This document shows positions 9,370 through 18,329 of a stretch of DNA of 64,000 bases, piece after piece. Made by a program: the position numbers and the translations under genes. The notes beneath the pieces were generated by a model, which did not search any database, was not told where the DNA came from, and saw only the letters and a list, made by a program, of their open reading frames with translations. The first letter of the stretch is position 1, and each line of letters starts with the position of its first letter. The DNA is from Lapidilactobacillus wuchangensis (lineage in GTDB: Bacteria; Bacillota; Bacilli; Lactobacillales; Lactobacillaceae): assembly GCF_003946645.1 (NCBI RefSeq), contig NZ_RHOU01000007.1, positions 1 to 64,000 on the forward strand, given 5' to 3'.

Positions 9370-10845
9370 TTAGTCATTTTTCTCCTGCACGTCAGCGCCA
9401 TTGTTCGCAATCAATTTCTGATACCAATAATAGCTAGCCTTAGGGATCCGTTTAAGTTCCTTAGGACCATCGTCATCCCGGTCGACATAAACAAAACCAT
9501 AACGTTTGCGATAACCGTTTAACCAGCTGAGTAAATCACTGAATGACCAGGCACAATAGCCGATCATTTCCACACCATCAGTGATAGCTTCCTTCATGGT
9601 TTTAACATGGTCAGCTAAATACTTAATTCGATAATCATCATTGACTTGACCGTCAACTAACTGATCAGCCGCACCTAAGCCATTTTCAGTCACGAAAATT
9701 GGTAAACGATATTTCTCATAGACTTGCCGTAAAGCTACCCGGAAACCAATTGGATCAATTTCCCAGCCCCATTCTGTCTTTTCAAGATAAGGACTTGAAA
9801 CAGAATTGAACATCGGAATTTCAGGTGATTGGGCCTGATCTTCTTTAGGCTGCATCAAGTATGGATCAGTTGATGAGAAGTCCTTCTTATCGTTATCAGC
9901 AACTTTCTTTTGGAGCCGGTTTGTTTGCACCGTGCCACCATGATAGTAATTGATGCCTAAGAAGTCAGGTTTAGCACTCTTCAATAATTTCTGATCAGCA
10001 GCTGTCACTTCTGGGGCAATGCCCATAGCTTGCAGACGCTTCATCATGAAGTATGGATATTCTCCACGGCAGTAAACATCTAGCCACCAGTTATTGTTGA
10101 AGTCATCAGCATTAACTGAAGCCAAAACATCGTTCGGATCGCCAGTTAATGGATAAACGGGACCATAACCAAAGCTTGGTCCAATCAACCCTTTTGGTAC
10201 CATTTCGTGGAATAAATTGATTGCTGTGGCATTAGCCAAGTTCACAATATGGTTGGCCGCATACATCCGCTTAATATCAGTAACTTTAGGTGGATGATTG
10301 CCCCAACGATAGCCTAGGCCAGTAAAGACGTTTTGTTCATTCATGGTGACCCAATACTTCACGTCATCCTTGAAGGTTTCAAATAAGACCCGGCAATATT
10401 TAGCAAAAGCGTCAACGGTTTTCCGTGATTCCCAGCCTAAATATTTATCTTGTAAAGCTTGTGGTAAATCCCAGTGATATAACGTCAAAACTGGTTCAAT
10501 ATGATTTTCTTTTAATAATTTCACTAAGCGAATATAGAAATCTAAACCAGCTTGATTGACTTCACCTTCGCCGTCAGGAATCACCCGACTCCAAGCAACG
10601 GAGAAACGATAAGCTTTCAAGCCCATTTTGGCCATTAAACCAACGTCTTCTTCTAGATGATGATAATGATCAATCGCTACATCACCATTGGTACCCTTAT
10701 AAGTGTTGCCTTCAGTATGGGCATAAGTATCCCAGATTGATGGGCCTTTACCGTCTTCGTTATAAGCGCCTTCGATTTGGTAAGCAGCCGAAGCAGCGCC
10801 CCAAAGGAAATTCTTAGGAAAATCATCTAATTTTTGATAATACAT
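9370..10845 (-). CDS. GH1 family 6-phospho-beta-glycosidase (candidate)
   Basis: A 491-residue retaining beta-glycosidase with acid/base Glu170 in TMNEQN and nucleophile Glu387 in FVTENG. Ser440, Lys447 and Tyr449 in SWLNGYRKRY have the spacing of the phosphate-binding Ser/Lys/Tyr triad of 6-phospho-beta-galactosidase LacG, so the substrate is likely a 6-phosphorylated beta-glucoside or galactoside. There is no PTS gene nearby. Instead it follows a ROK kinase whose stop codon is 4 bp upstream of this start. The pair suggests phosphorylation of an imported disaccharide before cleavage. No signal peptide. An unphosphorylated substrate remains possible. Confidence 0.88.
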   Translation of the reverse strand: MYYQKLDDFPKNFLWGAASAAYQIEGAYNEDGKGPSIWDTYAHTEGNTYKGTNGDVAIDHYHHLEEDVGLMAKMGLKAYRFSVAWSRVIPDGEGEVNQAGLDFYIRLVKLLKENHIEPVLTLYHWDLPQALQDKYLGWESRKTVDAFAKYCRVLFETFKDDVKYWVTMNEQNVFTGLGYRWGNHPPKVTDIKRMYAANHIVNLANATAINLFHEMVPKGLIGPSFGYGPVYPLTGDPNDVLASVNADDFNNNWWLDVYCRGEYPYFMMKRLQAMGIAPEVTAADQKLLKSAKPDFLGINYYHGGTVQTNRLQKKVADNDKKDFSSTDPYLMQPKEDQAQSPEIPMFNSVSSPYLEKTEWGWEIDPIGFRVALRQVYEKYRLPIFVTENGLGAADQLVDGQVNDDYRIKYLADHVKTMKEAITDGVEMIGYCAWSFSDLLSWLNGYRKRYGFVYVDRDDDGPKELKRIPKASYYWYQKLIANNGADVQEKND

Positions 10846-10849
10846 ACGA

Positions 10850-11734
10850 TTATGAAGCCTCCTTAACTGTCTTTGTTGCTAATGATAAAGCCCCAATTAG
10901 GCCAGAATCATTATGATGAGCACAAGTACCAACTTCGGCCTGGAAGTCAGACCAAGATGGCATCTTCTGCAAAGCCTCTTGAATAAATGGCATGACCAAT
11001 GGATTCTGACTGATCCCACCACCGATTAACACGCGTTGTGGCGCATTAGTCACAACTAGATTATAAATCGCAATTGCGACATGTTCGGCCCATTTCTCAA
11101 CCACTGATTTAGTAGTAGGATCGGCTAGATTAGCCATAATTTGTTCACCAGAAACTTCATCTGGAGATAACTGCTTAGCTTCTGCATAACGAGTGACCAA
11201 AGCTCTTGTTGAAGCTAAATCATGTAAGGTGGCCACACCTTTAGCAGTGTAATCAGTGACCATCATGCCAAATTCGCCAGCCCGGAAACCAGCACCATGT
11301 AAGACTTGGTTGTTGATCACAATGCCACCACCAACGCCAGTACCTAATGTGATGACGGCAAAATCATGCACATCTTGGGCATTACCATTTAACTTTTCAG
11401 CTAAAGCAGCACATTTAGCATCATTTTCGATGGCCACTGGTACTTGACGATCAAGTTTAGCACTTAATGATTGCACAATATTCTGACCATCTAGTTGACC
11501 TAAAGCACCGGCACGAACCGCAACACCACTATCGGTGTCAATGAAGCCAGGAAAACTAATGCCAATTGCAGTTAAATCGTTATATTGATTAGCAATAGCT
11601 GCCATTTGTGTAAAAAACTTAGCTGGTGTCGAAGAATCAGTCGGATATTTATCCTTGACCAAAAATTCTGCTTGTTCATTAAAGACGGCATATTTAACGA
11701 AAGTCCCACCAACATCAAAACATAAGAACTTCAT
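10850..11734 (-). CDS. ROK-family sugar kinase, beta-glucoside kinase-like
   Basis: A 294-residue cytoplasmic kinase with ATP-binding DVGGTFVKYA (residues 7-16), the END catalytic region (AIENDAKCAALAE, about 100-112) and GTGVGGGIVI. The zinc CxCGxxGC motif is absent, as in the beta-glucoside kinase branch. Immediately downstream is the GH1 enzyme with a 6-phosphosugar pocket, and the GH1 ribosome binding site lies inside this gene's last codons, so the two are translationally linked. I infer 6-phosphorylation of a beta-glucoside such as cellobiose. A glucokinase-like or N-acyl sugar kinase role is the alternative. Confidence 0.8.
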   Translation of the reverse strand: MKFLCFDVGGTFVKYAVFNEQAEFLVKDKYPTDSSTPAKFFTQMAAIANQYNDLTAIGISFPGFIDTDSGVAVRAGALGQLDGQNIVQSLSAKLDRQVPVAIENDAKCAALAEKLNGNAQDVHDFAVITLGTGVGGGIVINNQVLHGAGFRAGEFGMMVTDYTAKGVATLHDLASTRALVTRYAEAKQLSPDEVSGEQIMANLADPTTKSVVEKWAEHVAIAIYNLVVTNAPQRVLIGGGISQNPLVMPFIQEALQKMPSWSDFQAEVGTCAHHNDSGLIGALSLATKTVKEAS

Positions 11735-11761
11735 TGCTAGTCACCACTCTTCCGAATTTTT

Positions 11762-12583
11762 TTAATTATTAAAAGTATTCTTGACCCAAGTTGCAAATAA
11801 ATCTGGCCAAACGCTAACTTCTGGTTGAATGCCATAACCGTTAGGAATGGCTGTTTCAGCAGTCGCAATGCTTAAGCCGTGACCACCTTTAGGGAAGATA
11901 TGCATTTCAAATGGCACATTGGCCTTTTTCAGTGCGTCAGCAAACAGTAATGTATTTTCAACTGGCACACAATCATCAGTATAGGTATGCCATAAGAAAG
12001 TTGCCGGTGTATCAGCTGTGACTTGTTTCTCCAAAGACACACTCTCGCGAATGGCTTCATTATCATAGTCATCACCAAGCAAATTCTTAAAGGAGTCAAC
12101 GTGCGCATACTTACCTGATGAAATGACTGAGTAGCCCAGTAACAAACCATTAGGCTTGATGTCAGCACTTTGATAACCGTAATCTTTCAACAGCTTGCTA
12201 TTCCAAGCAGTTGCTAAATTAGCAGCTAAATGACCACCGGCAGAGAAACCAGCAACGATGATCTTATCTGGATCAACATGCCAAGCTTCGGCGTTGTCGC
12301 GAATTAATTTGACCGAACTGGCGATTTCCAATAATGATGCTGGGTAATGAACTGGCGCAACATTATAACGTAAGATAAAAGCCTGATAACCTTTAGAAAG
12401 CATCTTAATGGCCACTGGTTCAGCTTCACGATCAGAGGTCATCACATAACCCCCGCCAGGAATCACTAGAATCGCTGGCCGCCGCCGATTAATATCCATT
12501 TCTTCTGAGTTATCTAAAACGTAGCCATAAAATTTAGCATTGTCAGTAAGTTTTGTTTTAATTGTTTTTTCGATTAATTGCAT
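11762..12583 (-). CDS. Alpha/beta-hydrolase, acetyl-xylan-esterase-like (BD-FAE family)
   Basis: A 273-residue esterase/lipase-type hydrolase with oxyanion loop IPGGGY (41-46), nucleophile Ser114 in GFSAGG, an acid residue at Asp203 or Asp204 (TDDCVP) and His235 in KGGHG. No signal peptide is seen, so it probably de-esterifies imported oligosaccharides. It lies between GH29 and the ROK kinase with gaps of 15 and 27 bp, in one operon with a second (GDSL) esterase. Deacetylation of xylan or xyloglucan oligosaccharides is inferred from context. Confidence 0.85.
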   Translation of the reverse strand: MQLIEKTIKTKLTDNAKFYGYVLDNSEEMDINRRRPAILVIPGGGYVMTSDREAEPVAIKMLSKGYQAFILRYNVAPVHYPASLLEIASSVKLIRDNAEAWHVDPDKIIVAGFSAGGHLAANLATAWNSKLLKDYGYQSADIKPNGLLLGYSVISSGKYAHVDSFKNLLGDDYDNEAIRESVSLEKQVTADTPATFLWHTYTDDCVPVENTLLFADALKKANVPFEMHIFPKGGHGLSIATAETAIPNGYGIQPEVSVWPDLFATWVKNTFNN

Positions 12584-12598
12584 GATTGTCGCGATCCT

Positions 12599-14062
12599 TT
12601 ACTTCAAATTAATTTTAATACCAACAGGATGATTAGCTGCATCAGGTTTGATGTTCACGACCATGCCCTCTGGTTTAATTTGCCACGTGGTTTCACCTTG
12701 ACCTAATTGCTCAACTGACTTAATAACACCATGGAAAGTTGGTTCATTTTTCTCGTCGAATTCATGGAAAGCGGTCAAAGTTGTTTGTGTCTGACCTTCA
12801 GGATTAAGCACATAGGCATAAACACTGCCATGATTGGCAGTATAACGAATATCTTTGATGCCATAATGCAAAGCAGATAAGTCTTGGAACATACCTTCTT
12901 TAATATTCGTTGGCCCTTCATTACTGATTTTCCAAGGTGAACTACCATAGATACCTTCACCATTAACCGCTAGCCAATCGCCGATTTCTTCAAGCATTTG
13001 CCGGTCATGATCAGCAATTGAACCGTCAGCTTTAGGACCAACATTTAACAGTAAGTTACCATTCTTGCTAACAACATCAGCCAACGTAATCAAAATTTCG
13101 TTAACGGATTTATATTCCAATGAATTTGTATAGCACCAAGAATTGTTGGCAATGGCCGTATCGGTTTGCCAGTAGAACGGCTTTGGTGTGGCAAAACCAC
13201 CACGTTCAACGTCAGTAATCCCCGTATCGAAGGCCATGCCGTCATACTTGAAACAAATACCAGTTGGGAAACCAAGTTCATGGCCTTTATTATAGTAATA
13301 AGCCGCTAATTGCTGAATGTATGGTTTGAAAGCATCATGCTGAATCCACCAGTCAAAGTACAATAATTCTGGTTGGTAGCGGTCAATAATTTCAACCACC
13401 CGCATTAACCAATCATCCAAATATTCAGTCGTTGGATAAGGATCACTGAAAAGTGCTTGGTTATATGGCTCCGGCATTGCTGGCCAGTAGAAGTCGCCCT
13501 TCTTCATTGGATCATGAATATCACTCTTGAATTCACGACCATGGCTCATGAACCACCAATGTTCAGCTCGATGATTAGAAGTACAGAAGTGTAAGCCAGC
13601 GTTTTGCGTGGCTGTTTTTAACTCGCCAATAATATCGCGTTTAGGTCCCATTTCGTAGGCATTATAATGAGAAATCTCGCTATGATACATTTGGAAACCG
13701 TCATGATGTTCAGCAACTGGGAAATAATACTTCGCCCCAGCCCGTTTGAATAAATCAACCCATTCTTGAGGATCAAATTTCTTCGCGGTGAACATCGGAA
13801 TAAAGTCTTTATAACCAAATTTATCTTGCGGACCATAAGTTTTACGATGGTGCTCGTATTCAGGGTAGCCTTGAATATACATGTTTCTGGAGTACCATTC
13901 ATTGCGATATTCAGGAACGGTATAAAGTCCCCAATGAGTGAAAATACCAAACTTGGCTTGTTTGAACCACTTTGGCACTTCAAACTGACTAAGTGATTCC
14001 CAATTAGCCTTGAACGGGCCTTGTTCGTTATACTTCTTTATTTCTTCAACAGTAGTAACCAT
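12599..14062 (-). CDS. GH29 family alpha-L-fucosidase
   Basis: A 487-residue retaining exo-glycosidase, predicted to remove alpha-L-fucose from oligosaccharides in the cytoplasm. Family motifs are FGIFTHWGLYTVP (38-50), EHHDGF (118-123) and LLYFDWW with nucleophile Asp237. A C-terminal beta-sandwich follows from about residue 370. The frame extends six codons to a TTG at 14080, but GAGGAC at 14073-14068 points to the ATG at 14062, which overlaps the stop of the esterase gene upstream as TAATG, so the two are coupled. In plant glycans the likely source of fucose is xyloglucan; this is inference. Confidence 0.88.
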   Translation of the reverse strand: MVTTVEEIKKYNEQGPFKANWESLSQFEVPKWFKQAKFGIFTHWGLYTVPEYRNEWYSRNMYIQGYPEYEHHRKTYGPQDKFGYKDFIPMFTAKKFDPQEWVDLFKRAGAKYYFPVAEHHDGFQMYHSEISHYNAYEMGPKRDIIGELKTATQNAGLHFCTSNHRAEHWWFMSHGREFKSDIHDPMKKGDFYWPAMPEPYNQALFSDPYPTTEYLDDWLMRVVEIIDRYQPELLYFDWWIQHDAFKPYIQQLAAYYYNKGHELGFPTGICFKYDGMAFDTGITDVERGGFATPKPFYWQTDTAIANNSWCYTNSLEYKSVNEILITLADVVSKNGNLLLNVGPKADGSIADHDRQMLEEIGDWLAVNGEGIYGSSPWKISNEGPTNIKEGMFQDLSALHYGIKDIRYTANHGSVYAYVLNPEGQTQTTLTAFHEFDEKNEPTFHGVIKSVEQLGQGETTWQIKPEGMVVNIKPDAANHPVGIKINLK

Positions 14063-14730
14063 TATTGTCCTCGTTTCCAATCAAAATCTATGGCATTTAA
14101 CCAAGTGTTGGCCATTAACATATGACCTTTATAATCACCAGGATGAACCCGGTCTTGGGTCAAAATATAACTTGAAGTTGTTTCTAAGAAATGATCAATT
14201 GCTTTTTGCGTATCGATATAAAGTAAACCATTTTTGTGAGCCAATTCCTCAGCTACTTGCCGATACTGATCAACTTGAGCCCGCATTGGATCCTGATGAT
14301 TCGGTTCAAACATGGCTGGGCTCATAATCATCATCTGTTTAACATTCGGCTTGGTTCGATCAATCAAGTCTTGGTATTTCTGACGATATAAAGCTAAATC
14401 GACTAAATCATCACGCTGCTGAAAGACCGCATTATCGAAATGGCGCCAAACATCGTTGACCCCGATTAAAACCGACACATAATCAGGCTTTAGATCCAAG
14501 ACATCTTGTTGCCAACGAGCGGATAATTTCAGAATATCATTGCCGTTAACACCCTTATTGATCACCATAATTCGGTATTCGGGATAAAGGGCTGTTAAAG
14601 CGGCGTTGACTAAGTTGGCATAGCCATTACCGAGCGAGCCCCAGCCAGCTGGTTCAGCATTGTAATCACGGCCACAATCAGTGACTGAATCGCCAATAAA
14701 AATTAATTTAGAATTCTTTTCTAACAACAA
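14062..14730 (-). CDS. SGNH/GDSL-family esterase
   Basis: A 222-residue SGNH hydrolase. Block I is FIGDSVTDCG with the nucleophile Ser. Block III is GVNDVW, and the C-terminal block V DRVHPGDYKGH carries the Asp-His pair. It probably removes acyl groups from sugars, like the carbohydrate esterases in this superfamily. The frame is open to 14790, but that part reads into a repeat element. AGGAAGGA at about 14747-14741 supports a TTG start at 14730 (protein beginning MLLEKNSK). It is the first gene of the operon that continues through GH29, esterase, ROK kinase and GH1. The operon promoter is not clear because the upstream DNA is repeat. Confidence 0.85.
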   Translation of the reverse strand: MLLEKNSKLIFIGDSVTDCGRDYNAEPAGWGSLGNGYANLVNAALTALYPEYRIMVINKGVNGNDILKLSARWQQDVLDLKPDYVSVLIGVNDVWRHFDNAVFQQRDDLVDLALYRQKYQDLIDRTKPNVKQMMIMSPAMFEPNHQDPMRAQVDQYRQVAEELAHKNGLLYIDTQKAIDHFLETTSSYILTQDRVHPGDYKGHMLMANTWLNAIDFDWKRGQ

Positions 14731-14802
14731 TTTAAACGAATCCTTCCTATAATGAAGTCTCACTAACAAGTAATGGTGTGAAGTTAACAAACAGAATTGG
14801 TT

Positions 14803-14971
14803 CTGACTTCATTCCGGGCTTGCTGGTTGTGGAACGCTGCCGGCGTCGATTTGAACCAATTAAAAACCAAATTGTTTCAAATACGAGCCTTCTTCTAAGC
14901 GATAAATCGCTAAGAAAAATTTGGCGGCTGACAACCACGCCCTCCATTTCGTCTGGAGTTGAGGTAGTGCA
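14803..14971 (-). repeat. Cloverleaf intergenic repeat, copy 6
   Basis: Ends CTGAC and TAGTGCA as in copies 2 and 4. Outer arms TGGTTGT / ACAACCA, inner stems CTTCTAAGCGAT / ATCGCTAAGAA and GATTTGAACC / TGTTTCAAAT. It ends about 70 bp from the esterase start, so it is in or next to the leader of that operon. Confidence 0.8.
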
Positions 14972-15170
14972 CTTTACTGTTGTTAGTGATTAAGGCAGTT
15001 ATTGTGGAGTTACTCAACTTTGCTAAACTGATGTTAATACTAAGTTTGAATAGTAAAACCAAAACAGTCTAATTGATCATCCATTTCCAACTCTATAACC
15101 TGCTGATTTTGTCAACCCCAGAAAGCTTGTCAATCAAACTATTAGTTCACACCAACCTGTTTTTCCGAAC

Positions 15171-15374
15171 GATGGTAATCAGTTCTGTTAGTATATTCTG
15201 GTGGTGGCTTGGCGATTGGCGTCAATGGTGAAATTATTCTTGCCGCTTTAGCGGTTAGAATAAGGCTTGTATCTGAGACCGTTCGCAGGAGGGGCTCAGA
15301 TCAACGCCCACCATGTTCCACGCCCTCTAAATCGCCCAGCCACCACCAAACCAAATTGGGGAAGTCTTGGCACT
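15171..15374 (+). repeat. Cloverleaf intergenic repeat, copy 7
   Basis: Outer arms GGTGGTGGCTTGGCGAT / ATCGCCCAGCCACCACC (one mismatch), inner stems TTATTCTTGCCG / CGGTTAGAATAA and ATCTGAG / CTCAGAT. The left end is ATGGTAATCAG and the right end AAGTCTTGGCAC. It forms an inverted pair with copy 6. The 199-bp spacer 14972-15170 resembles, in diverged form, the spacer of the pair at 7161-7328. I see no gene from 14731 to 15601. Confidence 0.8.
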
Positions 15375-15443
15375 ATTCAGCTTCACGCTATTAAACCAGT
15401 GTAGTCAGACTTTATTCCGTGTAAAATCTGTTATTTTCATAAA

Positions 15444-15482
15444 CAAAACACCCTCAGAATCAGCATTAGATTCTGAGGGTGT
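15444..15482 (-). terminator. Terminator of the LplB/LplC/LipO-type operon
   Basis: Perfect 14-bp palindrome ACACCCTCAGAATC / GATTCTGAGGGTGT followed on the minus strand by TTTGTTT. It lies about 120 bp after the solute-binding protein gene. Confidence 0.85.
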
Positions 15483-15601
15483 CGACGTTAAACAGAAATT
15501 TCTGGGTTGCGGAGCTTGTTCACAGCAAATAATTTAACGAAACAATTCTGCTCGGACCTAGCACAGCCCCTCAAAGTCTACTAACTTTTGTTTTGAACTA
15601 A

Positions 15602-17350
15602 CTATTTCTTGTTAGCGTATTCTTTCTTAATTGCAACACGGGCTTTGTTTTGATCCTTGGCATTCTTCATGTCAACTTTCAAGACTTTCTTGTAACCTAA
15701 GCCGTCAACAGTTGATTGCATCTTCTTCAATAAGCTATCGAATTCAGAATCGCTGCTAGCCATAGTCATCTTCCAAGAAGTGTTAACAATTTGAGTCTTG
15801 ATTTGACCACGTAATGAAGAAATTTCAGAATCTTCTTCAGGAGTTACATAGCTTGCACCTGGAGCGACTAAGATCTTCTTTTCTTTCTTCAAGTAGTCCA
15901 TTGTTGTTGTGGCATTGTCCATGTGTGAAGACCAGTCTGTATCCAACTTAGTCTTAGTATCTTTAAGAACTGATGGCCACAAAGTATAACTATATGAGTA
16001 CTTCGTTTCAGGGTTGATGTCATTAGGCATAACTGCTGGGTAGTTCAATTGAGAAACACCATCTTTGTAGTTACCAGTGCCCCACTTAGCAGGAACCTTA
16101 GCGCCGCCTTCTAAGAAGACTTTCTTACCAAAGTCAGTTAAGACAGGTTGTTTGCCATCCATCTTCCAAGTCAAACCTTCAGGACCTGAAGTACCACCAG
16201 TTTGAGCACCGGCTGCAGAAACACCTTCTGGTGAGTACAACCAGTTAATGAACTTAACTAAACGTTGCTTGTTCTTAGCTTTGCTACCAATACCGATAAA
16301 GGTACTTGAACCATTAGTTGTATTCCCATAAGAGAAGATCTTCATATCTTGAACTGGTGCCAGCATAAAGCCTTTGCCAGCTTCTTTGTTAGCAGTTGTG
16401 TTGTAAGCTGCTTGGCCTAACCATGGCCAGAATGAGAATAATGCTTTACCATCAGTATATTTAGAATACATGGTATCGTAGTTTTGAGTTGAAGATTCAG
16501 GATCAACTAAGCCAGCTTGTTTTGCTTTGTTGAAGAAACGCAAAGCTTTAACATATTGGCCGTTCGTTTGCGTAATGCTTTGGTAATCAGAACCATCAGC
16601 CTTAGCTAAGACGAAACCTAATTCATCATAACCATAGAAAGTTGTTGGTTGCTTGGCATTATTCATCATATTGCCATCCCAGTCTTTGAATAATGACAAA
16701 GCATAAATCTTTTGATCATTATTTTCAGCGCGGGCTTTAGTTTGCATTTCCTTTAAGATCGGAATCAAGTCATCTAAAGTCTTGATTTCTGGGTAGCCGA
16801 CTTCTTTATATAAGTCCCAACGAATGTAAGGGCCGAATGTTGGTTCAGTACCTTCTGATGATGATGTTGGTGACGAAGAACTAACTGATGCAGGGATCCC
16901 ATAAATACCTGACTTAACGCCAGCGACCTTTTGGAAAGCGTCTGTGGCACCAGAGTATTGCTTGAGGTACTTCATACCCTTCATATATGGTGTCATATCT
17001 GAAATTAAACCAGCTTTAACTAATTTCTTAGCGCGGCCATCATTTGAACCAGTAATGACGATATCACCTAAGTTACCTGCAGCAGAACGAGTATCAAATA
17101 AAGTACTACCACCACCGGCAACGTTAGGAGCGACAATGTTCATTTCAATATTGAACTTGTCTTTAACCATCTTGGCGAACCAGCCTTTAGCGGTCCCTTG
17201 ATAGTTTGCTAAATCATCATAGACAGTGACCTTCATTAACTTGCCATCGTCTTTTTCAGTGGCGCTGTCGTTAGACTTGCCACACCCTGCTAATGCTAAT
17301 GCAACTGCCGCAAACGTAGTTGCCATTAATGCTAATTTTTTCATCTTCAT
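15602..17350 (-). CDS. ABC importer solute-binding lipoprotein (LipO/YtcQ type)
   Basis: A 582-residue extracellular binding protein anchored as a lipoprotein: a short basic N-terminus, a hydrophobic stretch and lipobox LALAGC with Cys23. The large size fits the family that works with LplB/LplC-type permeases and binds complex oligosaccharides rather than monosaccharides. It is the third gene of the operon permease-permease-binding protein, 28 bp after the second permease. A XylR-type operator upstream of the operon suggests xylose-containing substrates. No ATPase gene accompanies it. The start has AGGAGG and a closer GGAAGA upstream. Confidence 0.9.
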   Translation of the reverse strand: MKMKKLALMATTFAAVALALAGCGKSNDSATEKDDGKLMKVTVYDDLANYQGTAKGWFAKMVKDKFNIEMNIVAPNVAGGGSTLFDTRSAAGNLGDIVITGSNDGRAKKLVKAGLISDMTPYMKGMKYLKQYSGATDAFQKVAGVKSGIYGIPASVSSSSPTSSSEGTEPTFGPYIRWDLYKEVGYPEIKTLDDLIPILKEMQTKARAENNDQKIYALSLFKDWDGNMMNNAKQPTTFYGYDELGFVLAKADGSDYQSITQTNGQYVKALRFFNKAKQAGLVDPESSTQNYDTMYSKYTDGKALFSFWPWLGQAAYNTTANKEAGKGFMLAPVQDMKIFSYGNTTNGSSTFIGIGSKAKNKQRLVKFINWLYSPEGVSAAGAQTGGTSGPEGLTWKMDGKQPVLTDFGKKVFLEGGAKVPAKWGTGNYKDGVSQLNYPAVMPNDINPETKYSYSYTLWPSVLKDTKTKLDTDWSSHMDNATTTMDYLKKEKKILVAPGASYVTPEEDSEISSLRGQIKTQIVNTSWKMTMASSDSEFDSLLKKMQSTVDGLGYKKVLKVDMKNAKDQNKARVAIKKEYANKK

Positions 17351-17377
17351 AATTCTTCCACTTACCTCCTAAAGATA

Positions 17378-18292
17378 CTAACCCTTCACAGCTCCGAGCA
17401 TAATCCCTTTAACAAAATATCTCTGGAACATTGGATAAATAAACATGATTGGTAAAACAACGATAATTGATACGGTCATACGAATGGATGTTGGCGTTTG
17501 TTGTGTTGCCACCGCACCCATGTTTAACGCACCTCCTGCATTATTTTTGACCATTGCCGCTAGCGAACTAGCTTGGTTGATGTACTGGTAAAGCAAATAC
17601 TGAAGAGAATATAGCTTCTGATCTGTGATATAAATTAATGTATCCTGAAATGAGTTCCATTGACCAACGGCAGTAAAGATAGCTACTGTGGCAAGGATTG
17701 GTGTACAACTTGGCAAAACAACTTTCCAGAATGTTTGTAAAGTAGTTGCACCATCGAGTTCAGCCGCTTCTTCCAACGACTTAGGTAATGATTCAATAAA
17801 TGTTTTAACCAAAATAATGTTGAATGGTTGTACGATTGCAGGTAAAACGTAAACCCAAAATGTGTTCGTTAAGTGCAAGTTCTTCATTGTAATGAACATT
17901 GGAATCAAGCCGGCATTGAAGTACATTGTCACAATGACGAAGCGATACCAGAACTTCCGATGCCACATTTTTTCTTGGGTAAACATGAAACCTAAGAATG
18001 CTGAGGCCATCACGGTTAAGACAGTCCCAATCACCGTACGGCCAACAGAAACTAATGCTGCTAATGGCAAGCCATCAAGTTTCAGGACGGCTGCATAGTT
18101 GGAAAGGTGTAAACCCTTAGGCCAGAAATTGATGCTCCCAGCTGCTGACAAGTTATTAGCAGAAAGACTATTAATAATTAAGTAATAGAATGGGTACACA
18201 CAGATCAAGGTAAAAATGATAAAGAATAAATAGTTGAATACCTTGAAAGCACGTTCGCCACCAGTGACTTCACTTTTTTCAATATTAGACAA
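17378..18292 (-). CDS. ABC transporter permease, LplC/YtcP type
   Basis: A 304-residue inner-membrane permease with six predicted transmembrane helices and the EAA loop EEAAELDGATTLQTFWKVV near residue 185 that contacts the ATPase. TTG is the likely start, preceded by AGGAGC at suitable spacing. It is paired with the LplB-type permease upstream (gap 37 bp) and the binding protein downstream. Confidence 0.92.
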   Translation of the reverse strand: MSNIEKSEVTGGERAFKVFNYLFFIIFTLICVYPFYYLIINSLSANNLSAAGSINFWPKGLHLSNYAAVLKLDGLPLAALVSVGRTVIGTVLTVMASAFLGFMFTQEKMWHRKFWYRFVIVTMYFNAGLIPMFITMKNLHLTNTFWVYVLPAIVQPFNIILVKTFIESLPKSLEEAAELDGATTLQTFWKVVLPSCTPILATVAIFTAVGQWNSFQDTLIYITDQKLYSLQYLLYQYINQASSLAAMVKNNAGGALNMGAVATQQTPTSIRMTVSIIVVLPIMFIYPMFQRYFVKGIMLGAVKG

Positions 18293-18329
18293 TTTTCACA
18301 CGCTCCTATCTCATTGACATCCTGGTCCA

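Noticed and set aside
13618-13983. 121-codon open frame in another frame of the GH29 gene
   Set aside because: Same-strand overlap with a gene whose catalytic motifs are intact.
14747-14993. Short open frames in the repeats (also at 6903-7182, 15209-15394 and 58417-58614), some with similar peptides
   Set aside because: The similarity comes from the DNA repeat itself; frames occur on both strands and have no ribosome binding sites.
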